The notes under the pieces are model-generated. The model worked only from the letters and a program-made list of their open reading frames with translations. It had not been told where the DNA came from and ran no database searches. This document shows, in pieces, positions 46,186-54,258 of a DNA stretch of 64,000 nucleotides. Each line of letters opens with the position of its first letter. The stretch's first letter is position 1. The stretch is from a virus, in the IMG/VR virus record IMGVR_UViG_3300046791_000095, positions 1-64,000 of that record; one strand, written 5' to 3'. The position numbers and the translations under genes were made by a program.

Positions 46186-46665
46186 TTACTCGCCGATCTT
46201 CTCCAGGATGACGTTCAGGTTCACAGACCCGACCGTACGACCCGAAGTACCGACCACGTTCTTCACCGCAACCACGACAGAGCCAGCAGCGAGGGCGCGG
46301 AAAACACCCACCCAGTTCGCAACCGCAGCAGCCGTCTTCAGGTTGAGAGTGGTATTCGCAGAAGCGTTCGAGTTGTTGAGATCGACCGCAGACTTCGTAC
46401 CGACCGCATCGGTGTAGGTGAGCACGAACTGCCCGGTTTCCGTACCGGCGTCAGACGCGACGTTCACCGCCATGTAGGCAGTCACGCGGTACAGACCAGC
46501 ATCAGGGACCGTGAAGGTCGCCTTGTCGGTACCTTCCGTGACACCAGTGTTGGTCGCAACCGTGTTGATGAGTGTGGCAACCTGCTTGCTGAAACCAGAC
46601 AGGGGCGAAGCGTAGGGAATGGTCCCGTAATTGAGAGGCCAGTTCCCCGAACCGAAATGAGGCAT
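46186..46665 (-). CDS. Capsid-associated beta protein (159 aa)
   Basis: Start MPHFGSGNW after GAGGAACTCAAC. Beta-rich (ATFTVPDAGLYRVTAYMAVN, GQFVLTYTDAVGTKSAV, SVNLNVILEKIGE), with strand order resembling a TNF/C1q-like jelly roll. Directly follows the major capsid gene and may decorate the capsid. No specific family. Confidence 0.6.
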   Translation of the reverse strand: MPHFGSGNWPLNYGTIPYASPLSGFSKQVATLINTVATNTGVTEGTDKATFTVPDAGLYRVTAYMAVNVASDAGTETGQFVLTYTDAVGTKSAVDLNNSNASANTTLNLKTAAAVANWVGVFRALAAGSVVVAVKNVVGTSGRTVGSVNLNVILEKIGE

Positions 46666-46681
46666 GTTGAGTTCCTCGTAA

Positions 46682-46707
46682 GGGAGAGGCCCCGAAGGAC
46701 CTCTCCC
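46682..46707 (-). promoter_or_regulatory. 11-bp UUCG hairpin between capsid genes
   Basis: The minus-strand RNA reads GGGAGAGGTCC, loop TTCG, GGGCCTCTCCC, a perfect 11-bp stem (one G-U) with the highly stable UUCG tetraloop. No T tract follows, so it is more likely an mRNA-stabilising or processing hairpin than a terminator. Confidence 0.7.
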
Positions 46708-46729
46708 CAAGTTGGAATCCCGTCAACTA

Positions 46730-47752
46730 CTAGGTAACGGAACTCTTGTTGTTGACGGACCGGATGATGCCGTTCGCCTTCTCGGCGAGAACCTCCAGCG
46801 TCACCTCGCCCACGACCAGACCAGCAACCGAGTCACCTCGCTTGCCGACAAGCTCGTGATGCACAGGGCGCAGCCACGCCAGACGATTGATCGCGCGAGA
46901 CAGGAAGAACATCTGACCACCAGTCGCAGTCGCCGAAGCGGTCGCGGTCGTGGTGTTGGTGCTCTCCGGAACCCACCGGTCGAGGACGATCTGGATCAGA
47001 CCGAAGTCCGAGTCGTAGAAATCGATGGCGCCGATCAGCTTCTTGTCCACCGCCGCGATGTTCTTGGCGTAGACGTTGCCGGCCGCAGCACCAGGGATCG
47101 AGAACGCACTGACCTGACGCTTCACCTTCGGGCTGACATACACCTGCTCCGGATTGCCGCCCGCAGCGTAGATGGTGTTCAGCATGTCGTTGAAGTCGCC
47201 AACCGTCACGATACCGTCGTGAGTCGCATCACCAACCGTACCACCGTTGGTTCCCGCGAGCGAGGTATTGGACGTGACGAACGACTGAAGGCCGCGCATC
47301 ACACGGGCAGTACCGGAAGCACCGGTCGCCGTGGTCAGAGCACCGAAGACGATGGTCTCCAGCTTGATCGCGAGTTCCTTGGTCGCCTTCTGAACTTCGT
47401 AGGCGTACTGATCCGCGAAACCAGCGGTGTCCACTGCGCGCTGCGACTCCGACAGACCGATGTCCTTGCGGAGAATCATGGTCACGTTGAAGACGCGGCT
47501 TGGAGCAGTGGTCGTGTCCAGCGACCAGTCGGCACCTTCCACAGCACCCGCAGTCGTCTGCGTGCCAAGGGTGTCGATGAGCCACTGGTGGTAGATGTGA
47601 CGGCAACCGACCTTCGGAGCCTGCGACACGAACGGCGTGTCATATGGAGAGATGTTGGTAATCTGCTCCAGCAGGTCCTCACGGGCGACGCCACTCTTCA
47701 GATCGGAGCCATCGAAGGCATACGAGCCGAAGTTGAAAGTGGTACCAGCCAT
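46730..47752 (-). CDS. Major capsid protein (DUF5309/SU10-like)
   Basis: 340 residues. The N-terminal DLLEQITNISPYDTPFVSQA followed by KVGCRHIYHQWLIDTL matches the DUF5309 (SU10-type) HK97-fold capsid family, as does the central FNDMLNTIYAAGG/EQVYVSPKVKRQVSAF region and the C-terminal E-loop-less beta arm. It comes after a scaffold gene and before a capsid-associated protein. Hairpins flank the gene on both sides of its mRNA. Confidence 0.85.
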   Translation of the reverse strand: MAGTTFNFGSYAFDGSDLKSGVAREDLLEQITNISPYDTPFVSQAPKVGCRHIYHQWLIDTLGTQTTAGAVEGADWSLDTTTAPSRVFNVTMILRKDIGLSESQRAVDTAGFADQYAYEVQKATKELAIKLETIVFGALTTATGASGTARVMRGLQSFVTSNTSLAGTNGGTVGDATHDGIVTVGDFNDMLNTIYAAGGNPEQVYVSPKVKRQVSAFSIPGAAAGNVYAKNIAAVDKKLIGAIDFYDSDFGLIQIVLDRWVPESTNTTTATASATATGGQMFFLSRAINRLAWLRPVHHELVGKRGDSVAGLVVGEVTLEVLAEKANGIIRSVNNKSSVT

Positions 47753-47763
47753 TGATGTACCTC

Positions 47764-47777
47764 GCAGCTTTCGCTGC
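47764..47777 (-). promoter_or_regulatory. GNRA hairpin in capsid mRNA leader
   Basis: The minus-strand RNA GCAGC-GAAA-GCTGC is a 5-bp stem with a GNRA tetraloop, immediately upstream of the GAGGTAC ribosome site of the capsid gene. Likely protects or positions the highly expressed mRNA. Confidence 0.6.
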
Positions 47778-47801
47778 TAGTGAGTGTTACTCCTTCCTGG
47801 C

Positions 47802-48998
47802 CTACTGTGGGCCGAAGACGGATGGGTCGAGAGGGATGATGGCTCGTCTGAACGCAGCCGCAGCGGGACTGCCCGGAGAATCGCCTTCACGACGCATTGC
47901 CTCGCGAAGCTGATCGATGTGCTCTCGGGTCGGACCTGACGCGTTCTGGTTCTCGTGCGCACCAGCACCACCAGCGGAACCAGTCACAACGCCCGCGTCT
48001 CTACGGGCTCGTTCGACTGCTTCCTTACGGACTTGCTCACGGGCGGCGAGATCGACTTCCTTCTCTTCCGCCTTCGTCTGCGCCGTCGCAGCAATCTGAT
48101 CTCCGTGAGACTGGGCAAAGCCCTTCCACGCGAGTTCAGTTGCCTGAAGACGCTTCCCCTTTGCGAACAGCGCATCAACTGCGCTGGCAAGCAGCGGATC
48201 ACTCTGAAGATTCAGAGCAATCTCCTCGGAGAACCGTTCAGAACCTGGATACTTGGTCTTCATGTGCTGATCGACCTCATCCCAAGCTGCACGGTCGGCC
48301 TCTTCCTGCTGATTACGGGAAGAAGCCACCTCCTGCGCTCTACTGTCGGCAATGGCTTCACTCAGATCACGCTGAGCCCTGCTCATGGCCTTCGAAGAAT
48401 CCGCATCGAGAACGCCTCCGTTCTCGGTGATGTCCGACAGCACCTTGTCGTACTTCGCCTGGGCCTCGTCCACACGCGCTCGCGAAGCGGTGAGTTCGGG
48501 CTTGGGCTGCGGAACCACGCCACCAGGGGTGGGCGCGGGCGCCTGACGTAGTCGGTCATTCATCTCGGCTAGCTGCTTGCGCAGACTGTCGGCCTCAGAG
48601 AATGCCTGCTTCGCCATATGCGTGAGGTGAACGCCTCCCTTGATCGCTTCCGTAACCGTCGCGTACTTGCGTGCGATGAGTCCCGTCTCCGGGTCACGCA
48701 TCGACTCGTACACCGCGATCAGGTCTTCGATCTTCGGGGTGTCCGCCTTGGGACTGCCAGCATTTCCTGGAGCGGCTGGCGTGGGCGCGGGTTGTCCGGC
48801 CTTCGGCTGCGCTGCGGGGGCTGCTGCATTCCCGGGTGCTCCCTCGGCTGGAGCGGGTTGTCCGCTATTGTCCGGGGGTGGTGGGGTACCATGACCCCAG
48901 TTGATCTTGCTCATGGGTTCCATGACCTCTTTCTGAACCAAGGTCTTGGCGAGAAGGTCAGTGAGTTCCTGCTCTTCTCTACTGCGTCCGATGGACAT
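47802..48998 (-). CDS. Scaffolding protein (398 aa)
   Basis: Pro/Ala-rich disordered N-terminal region, then long charged helices (EADSLRKQLAEMNDRLRQAP; QAKYDKVLSDITENGG) and a C-terminal helix-turn-helix-like basic end (HIDQLREAMRREGDSPG). Located directly upstream of the capsid gene. Composition and place are those of phage scaffolds, which direct capsid assembly and leave before packaging. Confidence 0.75.
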   Translation of the reverse strand: MSIGRSREEQELTDLLAKTLVQKEVMEPMSKINWGHGTPPPPDNSGQPAPAEGAPGNAAAPAAQPKAGQPAPTPAAPGNAGSPKADTPKIEDLIAVYESMRDPETGLIARKYATVTEAIKGGVHLTHMAKQAFSEADSLRKQLAEMNDRLRQAPAPTPGGVVPQPKPELTASRARVDEAQAKYDKVLSDITENGGVLDADSSKAMSRAQRDLSEAIADSRAQEVASSRNQQEEADRAAWDEVDQHMKTKYPGSERFSEEIALNLQSDPLLASAVDALFAKGKRLQATELAWKGFAQSHGDQIAATAQTKAEEKEVDLAAREQVRKEAVERARRDAGVVTGSAGGAGAHENQNASGPTREHIDQLREAMRREGDSPGSPAAAAFRRAIIPLDPSVFGPQ

Positions 48999-49213
48999 TA
49001 CGACTCCTTTCGGCCCCGAGGTCGTCTCGTGCCTTCGAGAGGGTTACGCCGCTCACCACTGGAGACATACTCTCCACCGTGCGCAGCTTCGTTACGCTGC
49101 TCCGACAACATGATAGCGATGGCTTGCTTCCGGTTCTTCACCTTGGCGCCATGCTTTGAGCCGGAGTGGAGCGTCCCCGACTTGAACTTGTGCATCACTT
49201 CGCTTGAGGGCAT
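48998..49213 (-). CDS. DUF6496-like small protein (71 aa)
   Basis: MHKFKSGTLHSGSKHGAKV followed by NRKQAIAIMLSEQR matches the DUF6496 pattern of small phage and bacterial proteins. The C-terminus is basic (GTRRPRGRKES). One-base overlap with the upstream gene. Role unknown; it may be packaged. Confidence 0.7.
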   Translation of the reverse strand: MPSSEVMHKFKSGTLHSGSKHGAKVKNRKQAIAIMLSEQRNEAAHGGEYVSSGERRNPLEGTRRPRGRKES

Positions 49214-49617
49214 CAGAATTCGTCCGGGTCCGCCTGCTCGGGCATAGCCGACTGATCGAGACCCACGACAGGCTTGACTTCACCGGTCGCACGTTTATGG
49301 TCGTAGAGTTGTTCGTTCGACATGCTCTCCATTGACTGATGGATTCTCTCCATGTTCGTCTCGGAGATGAGAAGATCGAAGAACTTCAATAGACCTTCAC
49401 CGAAGGTGACGCCTCCTGCGAGGAAGTCATCCGGATACTGGTCCTTGCGCTGTTGTGAACGATCCTTCCAGAGAGTAGAGAGACTCCGGAGGATGTCCTC
49501 CATGTACGGCTTGAAGCTCTCCTGATACGCGGGAGAGTTGAGAACGAACTCGATCTGTCCAAGTTGAAGGGGATCGAGCTTGCGTAGATCGAAGTATTCT
49601 CTGAAGTCACCCACCAT
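49213..49617 (-). CDS. Hypothetical protein next to portal (134 aa)
   Basis: Mostly helical with EFVLNSPAYQESFKPYMED and FGEGLLKFFDLLISETNMER. Followed by an acidic C-terminus (MPEQADPDEF). Lies between portal and scaffold and could act in prohead assembly. No family. Confidence 0.6.
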   Translation of the reverse strand: MVGDFREYFDLRKLDPLQLGQIEFVLNSPAYQESFKPYMEDILRSLSTLWKDRSQQRKDQYPDDFLAGGVTFGEGLLKFFDLLISETNMERIHQSMESMSNEQLYDHKRATGEVKPVVGLDQSAMPEQADPDEF

Positions 49618-49633
49618 TGGGCGACCTCCTTTC

Positions 49634-51607
49634 TTACGCGGCTACGCCGGCTGGAGGAAGATTCTGGTTGAGGCTCGGAGGAGTGAGCAACGACGCCGGA
49701 GCGCCCATGCCCGCTGAACCAGCCATCCCCGACATGACCGACGGACCACCATTCGAAATCTGTCCCGAAGTCGGAATGCCCGAAACGCCACGCCCCATCA
49801 TCATCTGCTGGAGTTGTGGGTTCTGGAGCATCTGCTGGAGCATCGGGTTGACAGCGAAGATTTCGTTGATGTTCGGGACTTCGAACGTGCGGAAGATGCC
49901 ACGGAAGAAGTTCACTGCATTGATCTGTCCCATCAGAGACTGACCGAGAGGAGTACCAAGGGCCTGAAGCAACGAGAGCAGATTCTGCTGCTGCATCTGC
50001 TTCGAGAGACCCATCGTCGCACCAAGGGCTCGTGCGGTGTACGACGGGAATAGGTCGTACGCGCTGAGCGTCTCTCGCGACGCGGGGATCGGCATGTTCG
50101 TGACTGGATCGATCTGAGAACCATCGCCGAGGATGAGCACTTCGACGGGCGGTTCGAGGAACTGCTTGGAGAGGGCAGCGAACATATTCGCCATCGGCTC
50201 CAGCATCGTCTCCTCGTAGATACGGGACTCCAGCATCAGGCGCGTGCCTGCTGCTTCACGGCGACCGATGAACTCTCGGGCCGTCTGTCGTGAGTCTCCG
50301 CCAATACCCTGGACTGCATCGTCCACGATACCGGTACCCATCTGTAGGAACTCTCGAATCTGCGAAATCTTCTGATCCGCAACCGAGAGACCCTGCATGT
50401 ACGGCTGCATCGGCATGATCGCGTTGCTCGGATTGCCGTTGAGACCAACGAAGCGTCCCGGGCGCGAGTAGAGATTGCGCGTCACGAGTCCGGCTCCACG
50501 GTCGTAGAACCACATCGGATCGATCATCAGGTCAGCCGCATCGAGCGACTGGTTCAGGTAGCGGTTGCCGACGATCTGGAGCTTCTCGACGATCTCGGCC
50601 TTGCCCGGGGCGTAGAAGTAGTGCAGGTCCGGCGTAGGCGAGTAGGCGAGGAACGGAATCTGTCCGTGGTTGTACGGGTTCGGGCGATTCCTCATCATGT
50701 AGCGACGGTTTGCGACAGTGACCACGCGCGAGAGCACGCCATCCGGCGAAAGCTCGCTCGGGACCTTGCCCCAGAACTCCAGAATCTCGATAGGGCGCGA
50801 GTACTTGTCCATGAACCGGGCAGTCTCGTCATCCATCCCTGTGCGAACCTGGAACCGCTGGATCGACGTAACGAGGGCACCCTGACCACCGCCGAGCGCG
50901 CCATCGCGCTCCAGCCGGCTGAGGGCTGCCTTGTCGAACGTGCCGATGGACGCGAGGTAGCGACAGTCATCGAGATCGAGGAAGTACCGGCGAACGACCC
51001 ACTTCATGTCGCGTAGACGCGCGACCGTAGGCTGCGGGAAGAAGTCGAGCAAGTCCACCATGATGGACTCGGGGCCGTCGAACATGACGACCTTACCCTT
51101 GCGGATGTGGCGCACGACCTTGCCCGATAGGGGCATCCGGTCGATCTGCTCCATGATCCGTTCCTGCTCGTCGCGCTTCCATCCCACCTGCATCACGCAG
51201 ACGCCGTAGAGTGAGCCGGCGACGATGGCATCCACCTGCTTGAGGAAGCCGTTGTCGTCCTTGAACTGAGCCGCGTTGAGCGCCTCCTGCTTGCGCGCGA
51301 TAGCTGCATCCTCGGGTCCGTAGCCCATGAAGTTGACGGGCGGGTAGGACGAAAGTGAGGAAGCTGCCTTGCGGGCTGCATCAGCCCAGATCGCCGAGAA
51401 GATCAGCGGGATGTGTACGTTGTTCTTGTGCGGGTGGAAACGGCCGGACCAGGTTCCGCGCCAGAGATCGTAGAGGCGAGGGAACTTCGACCGGATGCCG
51501 TTGAACTGAGACTCGGAATGCTGTACGCACTCCACCACCATGTTGCACATCTGCTGCTCGTAGGCATAGGCCCCGGCTGCACGTTCGATGATCATCGACG
51601 AGATCAC
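49634..51607 (-). CDS. Portal protein (657 aa)
   Basis: Large podovirus-type portal. An N-terminal helical region with WSGRFHPHKNNVHIPLIFSA is followed by the wing/stem core, VVRRYFLDLDDCRYLASIG, FWGKVPSELSPDGVLSRVVT, NRYLNQSLDAADLMIDPMWF, and a C-terminal Met/Gln-rich tail (MLQQMLQNPQLQQMMMGRG) likely forming the barrel or a disordered end. It forms the dodecameric vertex through which DNA is packaged and ejected. Confidence 0.85.
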   Translation of the reverse strand: MISSMIIERAAGAYAYEQQMCNMVVECVQHSESQFNGIRSKFPRLYDLWRGTWSGRFHPHKNNVHIPLIFSAIWADAARKAASSLSSYPPVNFMGYGPEDAAIARKQEALNAAQFKDDNGFLKQVDAIVAGSLYGVCVMQVGWKRDEQERIMEQIDRMPLSGKVVRHIRKGKVVMFDGPESIMVDLLDFFPQPTVARLRDMKWVVRRYFLDLDDCRYLASIGTFDKAALSRLERDGALGGGQGALVTSIQRFQVRTGMDDETARFMDKYSRPIEILEFWGKVPSELSPDGVLSRVVTVANRRYMMRNRPNPYNHGQIPFLAYSPTPDLHYFYAPGKAEIVEKLQIVGNRYLNQSLDAADLMIDPMWFYDRGAGLVTRNLYSRPGRFVGLNGNPSNAIMPMQPYMQGLSVADQKISQIREFLQMGTGIVDDAVQGIGGDSRQTAREFIGRREAAGTRLMLESRIYEETMLEPMANMFAALSKQFLEPPVEVLILGDGSQIDPVTNMPIPASRETLSAYDLFPSYTARALGATMGLSKQMQQQNLLSLLQALGTPLGQSLMGQINAVNFFRGIFRTFEVPNINEIFAVNPMLQQMLQNPQLQQMMMGRGVSGIPTSGQISNGGPSVMSGMAGSAGMGAPASLLTPPSLNQNLPPAGVAA

Positions 51608-52209
51608 AGATATTCCTCCATGCCCTTACGGTAGAGGTCGGGCACGATGAGCGACGTGAAGCCGCTCAGATTGATGAGACCGCCGTCTCGACAGATGACT
51701 GCGAACAGGTCGCGTGTTAGGTGGACATCGTCCGCGCAGTAGTTGAAGAGTTGTCCCCAGAATCCTCTCCGGGCGAGTTCTTTTGCGTTGGAGCCGTGGT
51801 TGATCTTCCCTCGACCGAGGTTCTGTCGTGAGATTCGATCCAGCGTAAGATCGCCTTTTTGTCCACGTTTACTTTGAGATGCATTCTTCCTCATCAGTTC
51901 TGCGAAGATGTCGTAGTGCTGAACGATCTTGAGTCGCCGTCCCACGAGTCCTTCGAGGCAAGGGAGATCGAAGTTCTCTGAGCAGAAACCTACGACTAGG
52001 TCTGCTGCCTCTAGGTGACGTGCGCACTTTGTTGCGCAATGATCGTCGTAGAGGTAGAGAAACCGCTCGTGCGTATCGTAGACGGCAATCGCTGAAGCAC
52101 CACCTCTACCGGTACGGAGTTCATCCCAACCGGCTTCGTTGTCTTCTGGCCGAAGGTCCTCGGCCCAGAGCCGGGACTCGATGTCAAAGAAGACGATACG
52201 CGGTCTCAT
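51604..52209 (-). CDS. RNase H-fold 3'-5' exonuclease-like protein (201 aa)
   Basis: IVFFDIESRLWAEDL (Exo I DxE), ADLVVGFCSENFDLPCLEG (Exo II-like NxxFD) and NYCADDVHLTRDLF (Exo III YxxxD-like) fit the RNase_H_2/YprB-type DEDD family. LTLDRISRQNLGRGKINHGS also matches. Unusual place, between the portal and the fibre gene in the late operon, with ATGA overlap to portal. It may process DNA ends during packaging. Confidence 0.75.
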   Translation of the reverse strand: MRPRIVFFDIESRLWAEDLRPEDNEAGWDELRTGRGGASAIAVYDTHERFLYLYDDHCATKCARHLEAADLVVGFCSENFDLPCLEGLVGRRLKIVQHYDIFAELMRKNASQSKRGQKGDLTLDRISRQNLGRGKINHGSNAKELARRGFWGQLFNYCADDVHLTRDLFAVICRDGGLINLSGFTSLIVPDLYRKGMEEYL

Positions 52210-52222
52210 GCGAGCCCTTTCT

Positions 52223-52250
52223 GTTAGAAAAAGACACCAGTTTTTCTAAC
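52223..52250. repeat. AT-rich 10-bp inverted repeat
   Basis: GTTAGAAAAA and TTTTTCTAAC are perfect arms 8 nt apart, overlapping the stop of the 67-residue gene. Both strands can form a hairpin. It lacks a GC-rich stem, so it is more like a protein-binding site or RNA-processing element than a classic terminator. Confidence 0.55.
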
Positions 52251-52449
52251 GTAGTCCTTCTGGACTGTCGGCGATGGTGATGCAGGAGATTCCGAAGTTG
52301 TTGTAGAGGACAACCACGTCATCTTCCATGACGAACTTGTGGAACGTGTCGGCCGGTTGGCCGATGATGTCGTGCGAGCGACACACGAAACTTGTGTCGA
52401 TTCCCGTTCCCACGAGCCGTACGTAAATGGGTTTGACTGGTCTGGCCAT
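52246..52449 (-). CDS. Hypothetical protein (67 aa)
   Basis: Beta-rich small protein (PIYVRLVGTGIDTSFVCR, DDVVVLYNNFGISCITIADS). It begins one base from the end of the fibre gene and ends in the inverted repeat. May be a fibre chaperone by position; unproven. Confidence 0.55.
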   Translation of the reverse strand: MARPVKPIYVRLVGTGIDTSFVCRSHDIIGQPADTFHKFVMEDDVVVLYNNFGISCITIADSPEGLR

Positions 52450-53792
52450 CAGGTAGTCCTCATGAAGCGGTGGTCATTGTGAGCAATCTTGGCCGCAACT
52501 TCGGGGGTGACTGGGTTGGAGATGTCGGCCACCGTGAGCCCCAGGTCGTACGAAGTGTAACCACCGAGGGAGATAGCAGGGCCGGTCGAGTTGGTAAACT
52601 GGACGAAGATCATCGTCCGGTAGAGTGGGTAGGCATCTTCAGCAGCACACGAGTCAATCGTAACAGTGGTTGCTTGGTTCGTCGCCGTTGCAGAGTCCAC
52701 ACTCCAATCGTGGATGTGCGATGCATCCGGAGTATTGTTCAGACTGTCTTTTCCGGTGCTTAGCTGCTGAGGACCACCATCTGTCGCCGTGTGAGTATGT
52801 GCATCCTGAATCGGTTGACAGTTGGAGGCAGTGTGCGAGTGACTCGATGAGCCTCCCGTTGTGAGCACATCTCCATTGACACTTGAGCACTTCGCCCATC
52901 TTCCATCGAGGGCGGTGTAGCGTGCCCAAAGGGATGGAATCGAAGCGTTCGTGCTACTCCAAAGGCAGATGACATTCACCGGGAGATCAACGATTGAGGG
53001 CGTGATCGCGTTCAAGAACGTGAAGAGTGGTTCGTGGTTCGTTGAATCGATGGTCGTCGTGACGGACTGGTTCGTTGCAGTTACACTACTGAACGTGAGA
53101 TGATGGTTGTGCGTATGTGCAGAGAAGGTCGTCGTGAAGGTGTTGTTGACGACCGTGAACGTGTCACTGTTCCCAGTAGTCGCCGTACCAGTGTGCGCAT
53201 TTTGCGTGTGGGTGTGGGCAGGGGAGGTGTGGACGTGCGTGTTCGCTCCACCACTTGCCCCACCATTTCCTGCCGCAGCAGCCCCCTTTAGATACTTGCC
53301 AGCAGCAGTACGCGACCAGTTCGTGGGGAGCGAGTCGCTCGCGAAGAAGGCGATACATCCGATGGGAAGACCGAGCGGTGTACCATTGCTCTTGATCCAG
53401 ATGACTTCAAGATACCCGAGGTCGTTGACCGTCGTGTTGACCGTGATCGTGACGCTGTTGTTCGTCGCGATCTTTGCATCCGAGTCAGCAGAACCGTGTT
53501 GATGGATACTATCTGCGACATTATGTCGAGGGGTATTGGCAGCAGAGAAGTTGTCTGGCCCTAAATATCCATTATCCGTCACGAGGTGCGTGTGGGAGTT
53601 CTGGATCGGGGTGTGTGCTGGAGAGGTGTGCGTGTGGTTGGCGTTCCCTCGGCTGGTCGAGAGATCAGTATCAGCGCCGGTTGCAGCACCTGCGACGTAG
53701 CGGCTATCGAGTTCCGTGACCCGTGTCCATCCTGCGGGGATGGATGCAGCAGTCGAGGGCCATGCGACTACTACGTTAGCTGGAACCGCCAT
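52449..53792 (-). CDS. Triple collar-domain fibre protein (447 aa)
   Basis: Three tandem copies of a tail-collar-like unit begin near residues 8, 168 and 275: VVAWPSTAASIPAGWTRV, GCIAFFASDSLPTNWSRT and VICLWSSTNASIPSLWARYT, each followed by a Gly/Ala stretch and HTHTSPAHT-type His motifs. Collar tips of phage fibres normally use such HxH motifs to bind iron in homotrimers. Here all three are in one chain, so the tip may fold as a pseudo-trimer. Likely the receptor-binding protein, unusually located between portal and terminase. Confidence 0.75.
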   Translation of the reverse strand: MAVPANVVVAWPSTAASIPAGWTRVTELDSRYVAGAATGADTDLSTSRGNANHTHTSPAHTPIQNSHTHLVTDNGYLGPDNFSAANTPRHNVADSIHQHGSADSDAKIATNNSVTITVNTTVNDLGYLEVIWIKSNGTPLGLPIGCIAFFASDSLPTNWSRTAAGKYLKGAAAAGNGGASGGANTHVHTSPAHTHTQNAHTGTATTGNSDTFTVVNNTFTTTFSAHTHNHHLTFSSVTATNQSVTTTIDSTNHEPLFTFLNAITPSIVDLPVNVICLWSSTNASIPSLWARYTALDGRWAKCSSVNGDVLTTGGSSSHSHTASNCQPIQDAHTHTATDGGPQQLSTGKDSLNNTPDASHIHDWSVDSATATNQATTVTIDSCAAEDAYPLYRTMIFVQFTNSTGPAISLGGYTSYDLGLTVADISNPVTPEVAAKIAHNDHRFMRTT

Positions 53793-54021
53793 GACGACTC
53801 TCCTTCAGGTAGTCCTGAAGTTCCGTGAGAGATTGAGTGATCTCTTTCACGAGTTCTCGAACATTGCTTCCCCAGGAGAATGAGGTCGTGTCGATGTTAC
53901 GCGTGGGATTTTCACCGGCTAGGTCAGTGAGGACCTTGACCTGTCGAACCACGACGTACACATCGGAGACTTCGTTGAATACGGTGATCTGGCCAGGCTC
54001 TCGTTCGATGGTGATCTTCAC
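53776..54021 (-). CDS. Hypothetical protein (81 aa)
   Basis: GTG start overlapping the previous stop (GTGA). Beta-rich N-terminus (KITIEREPGQITVFNEVSD, VYVVVRQVKVL) and a C-terminal helix (VRELVKEITQSLTELQDYLK). Overlaps the fibre start by 17 nt. Possibly a fibre-related chaperone or virion protein. Confidence 0.55.
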   Translation of the reverse strand: MKITIEREPGQITVFNEVSDVYVVVRQVKVLTDLAGENPTRNIDTTSFSWGSNVRELVKEITQSLTELQDYLKESRHGGSS

Positions 54022-54251
54022 ATCGCCGCCAGTGCGTTGATGGCGCTCTGGATGGCATTTACTGCCGCCTGCATGTCGGCGGTGAGAGCGTTCTTCGCAG
54101 CGGTCTGGTTCTGAACCGTCAGGAGACTCCAAACGGAGGCACCAAGTCCGTCGTCGAACCAGTCGTTGATGCGTTCCCGGTCGGCGACGATCTTGTTGAG
54201 ATTGACGTTGATGATGACGACTTGAGCAGCTACGCCAGCAGGAAGAGCCAT
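54018..54251 (-). CDS. Hypothetical protein (77 aa)
   Basis: Start MALPAGVAAQV after GAGGTTCC. Short hydrophobic beta segment then helices (NLNKIVADRERINDWFDDG, AAVNAIQSAINALAAM). Lies between the large terminase and fibre. No family. Confidence 0.55.
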   Translation of the reverse strand: MALPAGVAAQVVIINVNLNKIVADRERINDWFDDGLGASVWSLLTVQNQTAAKNALTADMQAAVNAIQSAINALAAM

Positions 54252-54258
54252 TGGAACC

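Noticed and set aside
46712-47755. Long plus-strand open frame antisense to the major capsid gene
   Set aside because: It is a shadow of the capsid codon pattern; no ribosome site, no domain and wrong direction for the operon.
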